A DNA stretch of 64,000 bases from Anolis sagrei. Its lineage: Eukaryota > Chordata > Lepidosauria > Squamata > Anolidae. Position 1 is the first letter of the stretch, and the number at the start of each line of letters is the position of its first letter. The stretch spans positions 147,846,866 through 147,910,865 of the forward strand of contig NC_090023.1 in NCBI RefSeq assembly GCF_037176765.1. The letters are read 5' to 3'. Of this stretch, positions 46,540 through 57,100 are shown one piece after another. The notes below the pieces were generated by a model. That model was not told where the DNA came from, made no database searches, and saw nothing but the letters and a program-made list of their open reading frames with translations. Position numbers and translations under genes: made by a program.

Positions 46540-47434
46540 AAACACACAGGACAGTGTATAAAACTTCATAAGCAAATAGCCCAGAGTCTGAATAGTAGTC
46601 ATCCAGCACCATCATCTGGAAACATTCAGTTGAGAAGTGTTGTATCCACTGTCCTATATCAGCTAAATAGCCAAGAAGGAATACCATAGCATTATATGTC
46701 TCTGAGAAGTACAGCAAAACAACAGGAACACATTCCTCCTGTTCAGTTCCTGGCATCGGTGAATTACTAAGGCATCCAAATCTACTCCAATCCCAGATTT
46801 GCTTGCTTTTATTATTGGTTCTTTTTTTAAAAAAACTGAGGCTCCAGACTGGCGAAATCCTGAGCAGATGTTCCATTAATGCAAAAGCAGAGGGATGAGC
46901 AAAATTATCTAAAAATCCTGTCTGATTTTGGAAGCTATGCAGGGTCATCCTTAGTACTTTGATGAGAGATCATCAAGAATGCCAAGTGCTGTAGGTTGTA
47001 TTTTTGAGGAAGGAACTAGTAAAACCACCTCTGAGTATTCCTTGCCTAAGAAAACCCCATGGAATTAATGGAATAGCTGTAGCTCGACAGGCAAGTTGAA
47101 GGCACCCATACACAGAAGAATGACATTTCTGTAATCTGATAGCGTTTTGAGCATCCTGTTCCACTTACTTTGTCACATTGGTTTAGTTTATATTCTTACA
47201 GTACAAACTTTTGCAGTTTCTCTCCATCTTGGAGAAAGGTGGCTATGCAAGTCTATTGTACTTATTTTTCTTTTTGTATATTTCAGCTGGAAAGAAATGT
47301 GGCTAGAAGATTACTGGCAGAGTCTTGATCAAGGTGAAGCCCTCACAGCTATGATTCACCACAACGAATCAAATCAAGACAGATTTTGGGATTACATGCA
47401 TAAAATATTCATGAAGCGAACTCAGCAAAACTGA
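41875..47434 (+). CDS. FUT11: FUT11, O-fucosyltransferase of the GT10 family (complete, 3 exons)
   Basis: FUT11 (also called POFUT4) uses GDP-fucose; recent work places FUT10 and FUT11 in the ER as protein O-fucosyltransferases, although the GT10 family was first known for alpha-1,3-fucosylation of glycans. Exons of 702, 626 and 148 nt join in phase to give 491 residues (human 492). It starts [20 protein letters not shown], a hydrophobic signal or anchor with an N-glycosylation site (NET), then a variable acidic stretch (ELEEEEEG). The catalytic part includes [30 protein letters not shown], and in exon 2 the GT10 donor-binding region [20 protein letters not shown] followed by [15 protein letters not shown]. 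The C-terminal exon gives [20 protein letters not shown]. The ATG was chosen for the signal sequence and length. No disabling change was seen. Confidence 0.96.
42601..42744. mobile_element. hAT MITE just inside FUT11 intron 1
   Basis: CAGGCCTGGGCAAACTTGGG at the left and CAAATTTGCCCAGGTCTG at the right are terminal inverted repeats. Inner arms GGTGGCTTGGACTTCAACTC and its inverse extend the pairing to about 45 bp per arm. It lies 24 bp downstream of the exon 1 donor. Confidence 0.75.
42881..43333 (+). mobile_element. Half MITE followed by an L2/CR1-like LINE fragment
   Basis: 42881-42958 is the left half of a GGCCCTTCCACACAG MITE (CTGCTTTGAACTGGGTTATA). 42960-43333 reads as the C-terminal coding part of the L2/CR1-like LINE in plus orientation ([20 protein letters not shown]; compare the LINE at 24975) ending at GGTTCTGGCCCAGCTTACTT. 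The LINE 3' terminus is absent. Confidence 0.65.
43334..43457. mobile_element. hAT-like palindromic MITE (SPIN-like terminus)
   Basis: CAGCCTGTGGGTCCCCAGGT on the left faces ACCTGGGGACCC-type sequence on the right, ending ACAGGTTGAGAACCACTG. The terminus CAGTGGTTCTCAACCTGTGG resembles those of SPIN-type hAT elements. Confidence 0.65.
43549..43851 (+). mobile_element. OposCharlie-like hAT MITE with 8-bp target duplication
   Basis: The left end is CAGGGGTCCACAAACTTTTT and the right end GGGCCTTAGTTTGAGGACCC. AATCTAGA flanks it at 43541-43548 and 43852-43859. The body, with TGAATGAATTCCTATGCACA then CTGCAC, matches 545-657 at the window start. Confidence 0.8.
44208..44833 (+). CDS. FUT11: FUT11 exon 2
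   Basis: The acceptor is GCTATTGTAG and the donor GTACTA. It encodes [20 protein letters not shown] through the donor-substrate region [20 protein letters not shown] to [11 protein letters not shown] plus two bases. This is the most conserved part of the enzyme against human. Reading past the donor adds about 16 residues before a stop near 44885. Confidence 0.96.
45075..45290 (+). mobile_element. CR1 LINE 3' end
   Basis: AGATTCCACCTGAACATTAG, GGAGGTTTTTAAGGAGGGGC and GGACTGGACGGCCCTTGCAG are CR1 3' sequence. It lies in FUT11 intron 2. Confidence 0.75.
46020..46190 (+). mobile_element. L2/CR1-like LINE 3' end
   Basis: GAAACCGCCCTGAGTCCCCC and GCGATATATAAATAAAG followed by a TTATTATTA tail is the standard terminus of this LINE group. 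Confidence 0.7.
46300..46490 (-). mobile_element. L2/CR1-like LINE coding fragment
   Basis: The minus strand encodes [20 protein letters not shown], matching [20 protein letters not shown] of the LINE at 24975-26900. Confidence 0.6.
46497..46539. repeat. (CATA)n microsatellite
   Basis: About ten uninterrupted CATA units. Decoy Tyr/Ile/His frames overlap it. Confidence 0.9.
46905..47110 (+). mobile_element. 5S-rRNA-derived SINE
   Basis: 46913-47007 follows the 3' two thirds of vertebrate 5S rRNA: CTGTCTGATTTTGGAAGCTA, GCAGGGTC, TTAGTACTTTGATGAGAGA, then AATGCCAAGTGCTGTAGG (5S has TTAGTACTTGGATGGGAGAC and GGGTGCTGTAGGC). A non-5S tail follows, ending CGACAGGCAAGTTGAAGGCA. The start of 5S is missing and internal bases differ, so this is a retroposed SINE and not a functional 5S gene. 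Confidence 0.78.
47287..47434 (+). CDS. FUT11: FUT11 exon 3 and stop
   Basis: The acceptor is GTATATTTCAG. It encodes [20 protein letters not shown] to [10 protein letters not shown] with TGA at 47432-47434. The human end is MKRQHL, so only the last few residues differ. Confidence 0.95.
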
Positions 47435-47975
47435 CTTTATACCAGTTAAGTATTTCCAAATTAATCAGAAAAATGACAGCTATTCTAATCCACGTGAAGA
47501 TAAAATGATAGAATCAAAGTTGGAAGAGACCTCATGGGCTATCCAGTCCAAACCCCTGCCAATCATGATGAACAAAATACACAGAATCTTACTAGCACTG
47601 AAACCAGAGTTCTTGGACATCTTGGAAAGAATCCTTTATATAGTCTTCTAAATTTTAAGACTATTTTTTAAGGCTCAGAGTCCAATTTTGTACCAGAATT
47701 TGCTATTGCATCATTTGCTATTTTTTAAATGGTGAAACTCCATTTTTGGGCCAAAGAAAAACATTTAGTATTTTGTCTTTTGAGCAATATTTTATTAAGT
47801 ATTATATTTATATTTTTATAAAACCACTTTAAACAGTGCCTAACAGACATAGAAGACATTTTAAATAGTTCTCCTTTTCATAAGTATTCAACATTGATAT
47901 GTCATAAACAATGAAAACTGGTGCTAATGCAAATGAAAACATTTCAATAGAATAAAAGATTTTTCTGTCCCCAGA
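47435..47975 (+). other. FUT11: FUT11 3' UTR with candidate poly(A) signal
   Basis: An AATAAA at 47951-47956 is the first canonical signal after the stop. A diverged minus-strand CR1 piece lies inside at about 47500-47650. Confidence 0.5.
47500..47650 (-). mobile_element. CR1 3' region fragment, minus strand
   Basis: GTTGGAAGAGACCTCATGGG and ATCCAGTCCAAACCCCTGCC are the reverse complement of the CR1 3' end. Confidence 0.6.
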
Positions 47976-48041
47976 TGTTTTTCCAATTCACAATGTGGCC
48001 TTCTTATTCTGTTCATGCTTCCTACTAATCAGTTGTTCAGT

Positions 48042-48864
48042 TGTTCTTTTAGGAAACAATGTGTGAACACCAAGCACAAAGTAGCTGCACGTAATAACAT
48101 CCTGCAGAAACTTACTGGCAGTGCATGGGGTGCAGACCCAAAAATTTTAAGAACATCAGCCCTGGCCTTGTCTTACTCAACTCCTGAGTATGCCTGCCCT
48201 GTTTGGCACAAGTCTGTTCACGTGAAGCAGGTGAATATAGCACTGAACGAAGCATGCAGAATAATCACAGGATGTCTTAAACCTACATATGTTGATATAC
48301 TCTACAAACTAGCTGGCATTGACCCCTGTGATGTGCGATGGGAAGTTGCTGCTAACTGGGAGAGAAATAAGGCTGAATACTGTGAAAGCCACCCATTGCA
48401 TGGCTATCAGCCCCCCCCCCCCCCCCCCAGCAGACTCAAATCAAGGAATAGCTTCATGAGAACCACCACTCCTCTTCATGCTCCCCCAGCAACAGCAAGG
48501 GTATCCCTGTGGGCAGCTAAACTAGGAAACCCCATATGGATGCCCCCCCCCCAAGGGTTTTTCTCCAGGGGCAAACCAAGAATGGGCAACTTGGAAGTCC
48601 CTGAAGAGACTCAGAAGTGGAGTGGACAGATCAAAAGACAACCTGGCAAAATGGCACTACCTAAAAGAATCCTCCACCTGGTATGACTGTGGAGGAGAGC
48701 AAACAACTCCGCATCTGTGTGCTTGTCTACAGTGCTCTGCCTCATGCACAGAGGAAGAACTGCAGTCACTGTTGCCTGTTTTTGGTCTAAAATTTAGCCA
48801 CTTGTGCTTCCTCTATCAGTTTTATACTTATTTATGCAATGCTTTTGACATGAAATAAATAAAA
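48042..48864 (+). mobile_element. Unclassified LINE 3' end with perfect 11-bp target duplication
   Basis: Coding remnants match the 40976-41716 LINE: EYACPVWHKSVHVKQVNIAL, CRIITGCLKPTYVDILYKLA and CGGEQTTPHLCAC. AGTTGTTCAGT flanks it at 48031-48041 and 48865-48875. The tail is GACATGAAATAAATAAAA. Poly-C runs at 48411-48428 and 48543-48552 disrupt the frame. Confidence 0.85.
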
Positions 48865-49807
48865 AGTTGTTCAGTAAAATGGATAATGCCTCGGTCTATT
48901 TAGCAATATTAATAAATTTTATCATTATTCTGCACTTGAAAGAGCCCTAACATGGATTTATTCCTGACATCAAGAGGTTCAAGAAAATCTTGATTAGCTG
49001 AGGGAATATATCTGGAAGCTATTACTTGTGAATGGGCAAAATGCAGCCAATGGGCCGCATGTCGCTTTTGGGCCCTTATTTGTGGCTCCAAAAACTCCAC
49101 ACTGCTAAAAGTAATAATTTTGGAGATTTAATTTTGGTTGATTTTCTACCCCAAATGTGGCCAAAAACAACTAATGGCAGCAATTGACTTACTCAACTCC
49201 CAAATCTCCCAATTTTTTCATTTAATATAAGGGACATCATTTTACTATATCATTGTATATAAGAGGGTTTGAATATCTACAGATACAAGAATCCATGAGG
49301 GGTCTTAGAACCAAACTCCAACAGGTACCAAGGGCTGACGGTACAATGCAAAATCTTGTACATGTACATTTCTGTAAGGTACTATTGATTCTCCACTTTA
49401 GAAGTAACAGTGTACATAGTTCTTTAATGCTTAAAGCTTTGTGTCCCAAGGATGTTTGAGTCCAGACCCCCTCAAACAACCCTGTTGAAATTTGGTAGCA
49501 AGCCAAGTTACCAAATATGTCGGCAAACTAGTAAAAACACTTGAAACAATATTTTCTTGCTTGTTTTAACAGTGCGGCTGCCAAAATTCTTTGTAGCAAC
49601 GTAGAAAGCATGTAGCGGGTTTGGGCAGGGGGCCCCTCCCATCTCACCCACTAAAGTTGCCTATTTAGACTAAGGGGGTAAAGGATTAATCAGGCAATGA
49701 GATATGCCTAAAGAGCTTCAGAAAAAGACTGAAAGGAAATTAAATGTTATAATAATCAATTCTTTAGATAACTCTGGTACAGCTATGGCATTTACCAGAG
49801 TTTAGGT

Positions 49808-50112
49808 TAAAAGGTAAAGGTTTTCTCTGACATCAAGTCCAGTCATGTCTGACTTTGGGGAGTGGTGCTCATCTTCATTTTTAAGCCGAAGATCCGATGT
49901 CCATAGACACCTCCAAGGTCATGTGGCTGGCATGACTGCATGGAGCACTGTTACCTTCCCACAGGAGTGGTACCTATGATCTCACATTTGCATGTTTTCG
50001 AACTGCTAGGTTGGCAGAAGCTGGGGCTAACAGCGGGAGCTCACCCTGCTCCTCAGATTTGAACCTGCGACCTTTCAGTCAGCAGCTCAGCAGTTTAACC
50101 CACTGTGCTTCT
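49808..50112 (-). mobile_element. tRNA-derived SINE, near full length
   Basis: The reverse complement of the SINE at 21949: the tail is at the left (AAGTCCAGTCATGTCTGACT) and the tRNA-like head at the right (GAACCTGCGACC, then AACCCACTGTGC). It lies about 400 bp upstream of the CHCHD1 promoter. Confidence 0.78.
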
Positions 50113-50479
50113 AGTGTGGAGAGGAAAATAAATCTGGATTTAAGTATTTTCTTTTTACTTAAATATGTCAGTGTGAGATACTTTGTAAACTTATCTTTAC
50201 AGTTTTTATTGTACCTGTGTATTCTGTTTGAATGAATATGATGATGTATTAATGAAGATCAGATACCACCTAATGCAATCTTAGTGAAATAAAATATTTG
50301 AACTCTTGTTCAAGAAGAAATTAGTTATAGAGCAATGTTTTCCTGGGATTTGAATTAAGTTAGGTCTTTATCTAAATAAAAAAGCAATAGCAAATCGAAC
50401 TGGATATGTTCTATAGAACTGATAGGGGCAGCATTGCTAATTCCTTGCTTGCATAGAAACAGCTGAACCCAAAGGACAC

Positions 50480-50566
50480 TCTTTGCGACACTGCCGTAAT
50501 GCGGCAGCGCCTTTCCGGCCCTGGGCTTGCTTTCCGGCTCCCCCTGGATACCCTGAAAGGGCAGGC
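50480..50566 (+). promoter_or_regulatory. CHCHD1: CHCHD1 proximal promoter and 5' UTR, GC-rich, ETS-like sites
   Basis: The GC content jumps at about 50480. Two TTTCCGG motifs (50512-50518 and 50531-50537; reverse CCGGAAA) are ETS-type sites common in promoters of mitochondrial-ribosome genes. No TATA box is seen. An upstream ATG at 50499 is out of frame with the main ATG, so its use would depend on where transcription starts. Confidence 0.55.
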
Positions 50567-50711
50567 ATGGCGGCCTCCCGGCCTCCCATCCCTTCCTGTG
50601 TGGGCGCCTTAACCCAACTGAGCAAGGCCCGGGGGAAGGCGGCAACGAAGAAGTTCCCTCGGCCCCTGGTGCTGGCCAACCAGGTCTCCAACCGGCGCCT
50701 GAGGCAGGGAG
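50567..50711 (+). CDS. CHCHD1: CHCHD1 exon 1
   Basis: The ATG at 50567 begins [20 protein letters not shown] and continues to [11 protein letters not shown] with one base over; donor GTAGGC. GC-rich CpG-island exon. The start is chosen as the in-frame ATG that gives a length close to the family. Confidence 0.9.
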
Positions 50712-51130
50712 GTAGGCCTCGCTTCTCTCCCGCCTGGGCCCACCGGAGAGGACAAGGCCCAGCGCCGCCTCCCTGGCTGACAGGCTCACGGTGTCCTCTG
50801 AGTGTGGCAGGGAGAGGAAGGAGACCGAGAGAGGCCTCCAGCCAGCCTCTCCGCCTCGCTCACTGACTGCTGCTGCTGTTATTATGAGGGCCGTGGTTTG
50901 GGAGTTGGGCCAGGATTTGGGGTGGAGAGCAAGATTAGAGTCTTTTGGGATTGATTTTGCATTGTACTATTTTGTATTGTTTTATTGCATTCTTATGTTT
51001 TTATTTATTTAATTGTGATGTTTGTTTTGTTATTTTGGTTTTATTTTGTTGTAATGTACTGTTGGGCCTGGCCTTGTGTAAGCCGCCCCAAGTCCCCTTT
51101 GGGGAGATGGTGGTGGGGTATAAATAAAGC

Positions 51131-51164
<34 letters not shown>

Positions 51165-54100
51165 CTATATAAAAATGCTCTGTGCATAATGAGTACCTTA
51201 AAAAAAAAAGAACCAATGAACGAAATCACACCAAATTTGGCAACAAAACGTCTCACAACACAAGGAGTGACCATCACTCAAAAAATTATGATTTTGTCAT
51301 TTGGGAGATGTAGTTGCTGCGATTTATAGTTCACCTACAATCAAAGAGTACTCTGAACTCCATCAATGATGGAATTCAACCAAACTTGGCACACAGAACT
51401 CCCATGACCAGCAGAAAATACTGGAAGGGTTTGGTGGGCATTGACCTTGAGTTTGGGAGTTGTAGTTCACCTACATCCAGAGAGCACTGTGGACTCAGAC
51501 AATGATAGATCTGGACCAAACTTGGTACAACCACTCAATACGCCCAAAAATGAACACAGATGGAGTTTGGGGGAAATAGGCCTTGACATTTCGAAGTTGT
51601 AGTCACTGGGATTCACAGTTCACCTACAATCAAAGAGCATTCTGAACCCCACGAATGATGGAATAGCAGCAAACTTCCCACACAGAACACACACGACCAA
51701 CAGAAAATACTTAAGGCCATCCAGTCCAACTCCCTTCACCAGGGCAAGAAAACGTAATCAAAACCCTCCTGACAAAGAGCCATGCAGCCATAGATATAGA
51801 TAGATAGATGTGATTCACATACACACAGATACAGTATCATAGATTTGAAAGGAACCTTTAAAGAAGGACAATGATATCTTGCATGTTCCAGGGTAGGCAA
51901 ACTAGACACTCTCCTCCACATCAACACTGACAAAAAAAAGCAAGAAATACTGTTTACCCACAAGCAGAAAAACATTACATATTAGAAACCAACACTTTCT
52001 CATTACTTTATTTTCCAGATCAACAGACTGGGCCACAGCAACGCGTGGCAGGGGACAGCTAGTTATTATTACTGAGTCCCCAGTTGGACATGAATGAATC
52101 AATATTATTACAGTCTCAGACCAGGAGTGTAAAACTTCCTTTGATTTCCCCTCCTATTTCAACCCCTCCCTCCAGGAACAGTCGTACATATAGTTCATTC
52201 TGTTTGTTTGATCATAAGGATAAGGCCCCCTTCTGGCGCAGCAGGTTAAACCGCTGAGCTGCTGAACTTAGTAAAAGATTGGTGGTTCAAATCCAGGGAG
52301 CAAAAGTGAGCTATAATTGGCATGGGCAAACTTAGGCCCTCTCAGTGTTTTAGAATTCAACACCTACAATTCCTAACAGCCGGCTGTTAGGAATTGTAGA
52401 AGTTGAAATCCAATATACTGGGAGGGCCTAAGTTTGCCCATGCCTGCTCTACATGATGTTTTAGATAATATTCTTCATTTCTGCCAGGGACCATCTGTAC
52501 AATGAGAGTAATAAAAACAGATTGAATATCCTTGTAGAAGTGACATTGTAAAAGGACACGCCTGACAGTTTCCACTCCCTACATATTGCATGGGCATACT
52601 TGCTATTTATTTATCATGTCAGAAGCAAATTGAGGATACAGTTATAATGTATTTTTAAAAAACCACAAACAAAGTTTTAAAAAACCACTAACAGATTTTT
52701 TTTTAAATCACTTGGCATTATACTACATTTTTTTGACCAGAAACTGGCCACTTGGAGTGCATCTGGTGTCACTATGAAAAGGTCCTCGGTTGTGCATGCA
52801 ACAGGGTTCAGACTGCATTGTAGTAGGTGGTCTGTGGTTTCCTCTTCTCCACACACACATGTTGTGTACTTCATTTTGTAGCCCCATTTCTGAAAATTGG
52901 CTCTGCATGTTGTGGTACCAGAGTGCAGTCTGTCCAGTGCCTTCCAAGTCGCCCAGTCTTTTGTGTGCCCAGGAGGGAGTTTCTCATCCGGTATCAGCCA
53001 CTGATTGAGGTTCCGAGTTTTAGCCTGCCACTTTTGGATCTTGCTTGCTGAGGTGTTCTCTCTAGATCATGGGAAGTTATTTCTTGATTTAAAGTATTGG
53101 CATGCTGGCTGATAACTGAACAAAGGATGGGCTGGAGATGTCAATGCTTTGGTTCTTTCATTATGGCTACTACTTCTCAACAGGATCAGGTGGTGCAATA
53201 CCAGCTAAACAGTGTGACGTAGACATCCTATGATAAAGCGACGTGTCTCATTAAGAGCCACATCCACTGTTTTAACATGGTGAAATGCATACTGAGCATG
53301 CATATTCAGCAGCAGAGCAGCAAAGTGCAAGGGCAGATGTCTTCACTGTATCTGGTTGTGATCCCCAGGTTGAGTCAGTCATCTTTTGTATGATATTATT
53401 TCTAGCACCTCCTTTCTGCTGCCTCTGCCTCAGGGCCCTTCCACACAGCCATATAACCCAGAATAACAAGGTGGATAATCCACAATTTCTGCTTTGAACT
53501 GGGTTATGAGTCCACACTGCCATATAACCCAGTTCAATGTGATGTGGTGGAAGCTCCTTCTTTGGAGGCTTTTAAACAGGTGCTGTATGACCATCTGTCA
53601 AGGATACTTTAGTTGTACTTTTCCTGCATGGCTGGGGGTTAGACTAGATGATCACATGGTCTCTACCAACTGTATGGTTCTCTGAGCAGCTTTTGTGGGT
53701 GCTTCATCAGAAGTGTTCATTGCAATTCTAATACTGCAACTACTGCCAGTCCCCAAGTTCCGAACAAGAAAGATTATGTAAATTCGTTCTTAAGCTGAAT
53801 TTTTATGCAAGTTGAAATAGGTAAATTTTGAAATGTAACTCCAGCCAAATATATACAGGGTGTCCATAAAGTCTCTTTACCATTTAAAAATTTGTACCAT
53901 TAAATGGTAAAGAGACTTTATATACACATTGTTTATTTAGCTTTGGAGAGCATAGGGAAGGGTTAACACCCCTGTGGAGTTTGTTTTGCTATCAGTTCAC
54001 CTGTTCAGAAGATTTCATCTCACTTTCTGTCCCTGTAATAATTGGATTTTGAAAAATTTGGCTTGTTGTGGAAACAAGGATTGGAAAGCTTCAGTGGAGA

Positions 54101-57100
54101 CACCTTTTCCCATGATTACTCTTCCAGGAATGAATTTTCCTTCCTAGAGGTAGATATCTCTCACTCCTGTTGTCTCACTCCTATTCTTAACTATGAACCA
54201 TTTATAAGTTGGATGTTTGTAACTTGGAGACTGCCTGAACTGAAGTCTGCTTACAAATTATGATCATTATAATGCAGTTACAGTTGCCTTATCTGAATCT
54301 TGAAGAGTTCAGCCCTGTATGACAGCCTCCAACTATTCCCACTTTTCGAGGATTCAGGAGAAAAATTCAGCCTTGTGCCTTTTGTCCTTTTCACCAAGAT
54401 GCTAAGGTCTGAATCTGGGATTCCCTGCACACAGATGCCAAAACATTCTCAATGAGTTCAATATACAACAATTGCAATGGAGAAAGGTAAAAAGCAGTGA
54501 GACCAAAACACTAGGATACTGAGCAGTAAAACATTTCTACCTCTGTACATCTGCCAGATTTGCAAATGTATTTGCCAGCTGAGGACAACAGTTTATGCAT
54601 TATAATTCATGGATGTAAGTGCATGAATTGGTCTGACAGATTTTGAAAGTATCAAAAAGTTGTTTGATCTTTGCATGGCTGTCTTTCACAAATGTGCAAA
54701 ATATGCATCCCTTGTTGTCTTGTTAATCTTAACTATTTCATTTTCCTGAGTGGGTGATGATGATGCATTCATCTTGATGGAAAGTGGAGGGTGTACCTAG
54801 TCGAATTAAATGGGTTTCAAATCAGGTTGAACATTTTTAAGTGACTGGCATCACGATAGTGGAATGACTTAACTTTCAAAGTATTGCAAAAATAGATTTC
54901 CTTGCTTGCACTAAGTTTATTCCATCAGAAAAACAAAGCACAGAATAATGGATGCATCTCATATGCCCAGGGAGTAGATTGCCTGTAACGTTCCCATATG
55001 ATCTGGTTCATATTTACTCAAATTGGTAAACAGGTTGCTTGAACAGTAAAAAAAATGTCATGATTAACAACTGGCTAGAGCGTTTAAACTTAGAGTATGT
55101 GGAACTTTTCTCTGTTTTTACGCCTTGTACAAACAAGGTTGTGCCTGCACAGAGCTGAAAAGGGAATGTTTCTAGAGCTGAGTAGCTTTGGCAGGAACCT
55201 TGCCCTAGCTGAAAGTGGTGTTTATGTAGTCGATTTGGCATCTGTTCTCTTGCCTGAGTAACAGAGATTGGAATTAGCCAATCATTGGCTCTTTGACTGT
55301 TTAATAGAAAGTATCAGATATCACAGAATCATAGAAAGAAAGAGTTGGAAGAAACCACAATGGCCATCCAGTCCAACCTTCCATGCAGAAGAACGCAATT
55401 GAAGTATTCCCAACATATGACCATTCAGACTCTCGTCGCAAAACCTCTAGAAAAGTATAAGTATAGAGGCTTTTCTCAATACGGTCTAATTACTTTAACT
55501 TTTTACCTGCCATAAGAGAGTAGCAACTGCTGTAATTAAGTTGTTATCCATTGTACTAACTAGTTTGAGTTACATTCAGATGTAACATATATTATGCATT
55601 TTAGGCGAATTAAGGTTTTGCAAAAATATTTTCTTTGCAGTCTCGGTCATTAAAAATTGGTGGTCAGACATATGTGTGCACTCACATGCATTCACACTGT
55701 TGAAATAGGAACGTTTGTTTGAATACTTCACCTTGTATGGTACTCCTGAGGCCAAATGCTGTCTATGGCCAATAGCCAGAGGGAATAAATTCCTCAGTAG
55801 GAACACTGTAAAAATGTCAATTGTTCCCTCAGTATTTGTAAAACTGGAATAAAGTGGAAAACCATAAGCTGACTATAATAAAAACTCTCTCTAGCTGGTA
55901 GAAAAAAGCTGGTGTTTCCTGCAGTTGTGTCTGTTTATTTTCAACAATTTTGTCTGTATAAAACCCCTTGGAGAATCAAAACTCTTGGTACAGGCTTCTG
56001 AGACCCTTTCCTGTTTACTTGTTTTTGTTTTTTTAAGCACATTGATAGAAATATATTTGGAAGTACAATAAACTCTATGTTAACTGGCATTCATAGGAAT
56101 TGGTAGATGCCAGATAAATGTAGTTTCCAGTTGTTTGAAAGTTACTATAAAAAAGTCTTAACTAATACTATACCCCATAGTATACCTTACCATAGACTCT
56201 GTATTGACTTGGTAGTACTACTGAAATACAGCAATTAAAAGCAAATAAAGACAAACTTAACACAGTTTTAGGATACTATATATATTTGAATTTTTATATA
56301 AAGTGTTATTTTTTAAGTTTTCTGCCGGCTGTTTATTTTGGAAAATGACATTTTTAACCTTTTCGAAAGGAACCATAGAATAAATAAAGCTGCATACCAG
56401 AACATACATATAGGAAACAGTGAGCAACAAGATCATCAACAAATAGATTGTTAGAGAAGACTTGAAGAAGGTTGACATTTCGAACAGTTTGAGAGTTCTG
56501 GTTGCTCAAGTTTCAGTTCATTGAGAGTCTATTTCATATTGTTGGTCAAGTATTCTGGGCTGTCTTTTCTTTAGCTCTTTTAACTTCTCACTCTGTTCCC
56601 TCTTTGTTCGTATATCTTTTTTCCATGCTGTTTTTTGTGGGCTGGAAATAAATTCTATATAAATCAAAATATATAGAGAACATAATCGATTAATTGACCT
56701 GCAATGTGAATTGAGTTTATATGAAATTTTATTTTCTTATTTAAGATCAGAACATGGCTTTTCTTGCTGCAAGAGTTCAATATTGGGGGTATTATATGCA
56801 GAACATTACTGCATTTCATCCATTCTAAGACTTGCTTTTTCCTATATGGGCATCTAGAAATGGGGTGTGCCTTAGAATCACATTATGTATTTTTGTAGAT
56901 GGTGATGGTACTGAAATTAGGGTGTGTCTTACAATCAATAGTGTTTTACACTATTCATAGCAATACTGACTCATGTTGATTATTGTTACAAATCAATATT
57001 TGTGCTAATTAGAAATTGAAATAAAAATCATGGTTAAAGCTTTTAAAAATAGGCAAACAGCAGTTTTATTTTTGCTTGCTCAGAAGTCTTGTCATATGGA

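Noticed and set aside
46905-47010. 5S rRNA gene
   Set aside because: The 5' third is missing, internal promoter bases are changed and a SINE tail follows, so it is a retroposed SINE.
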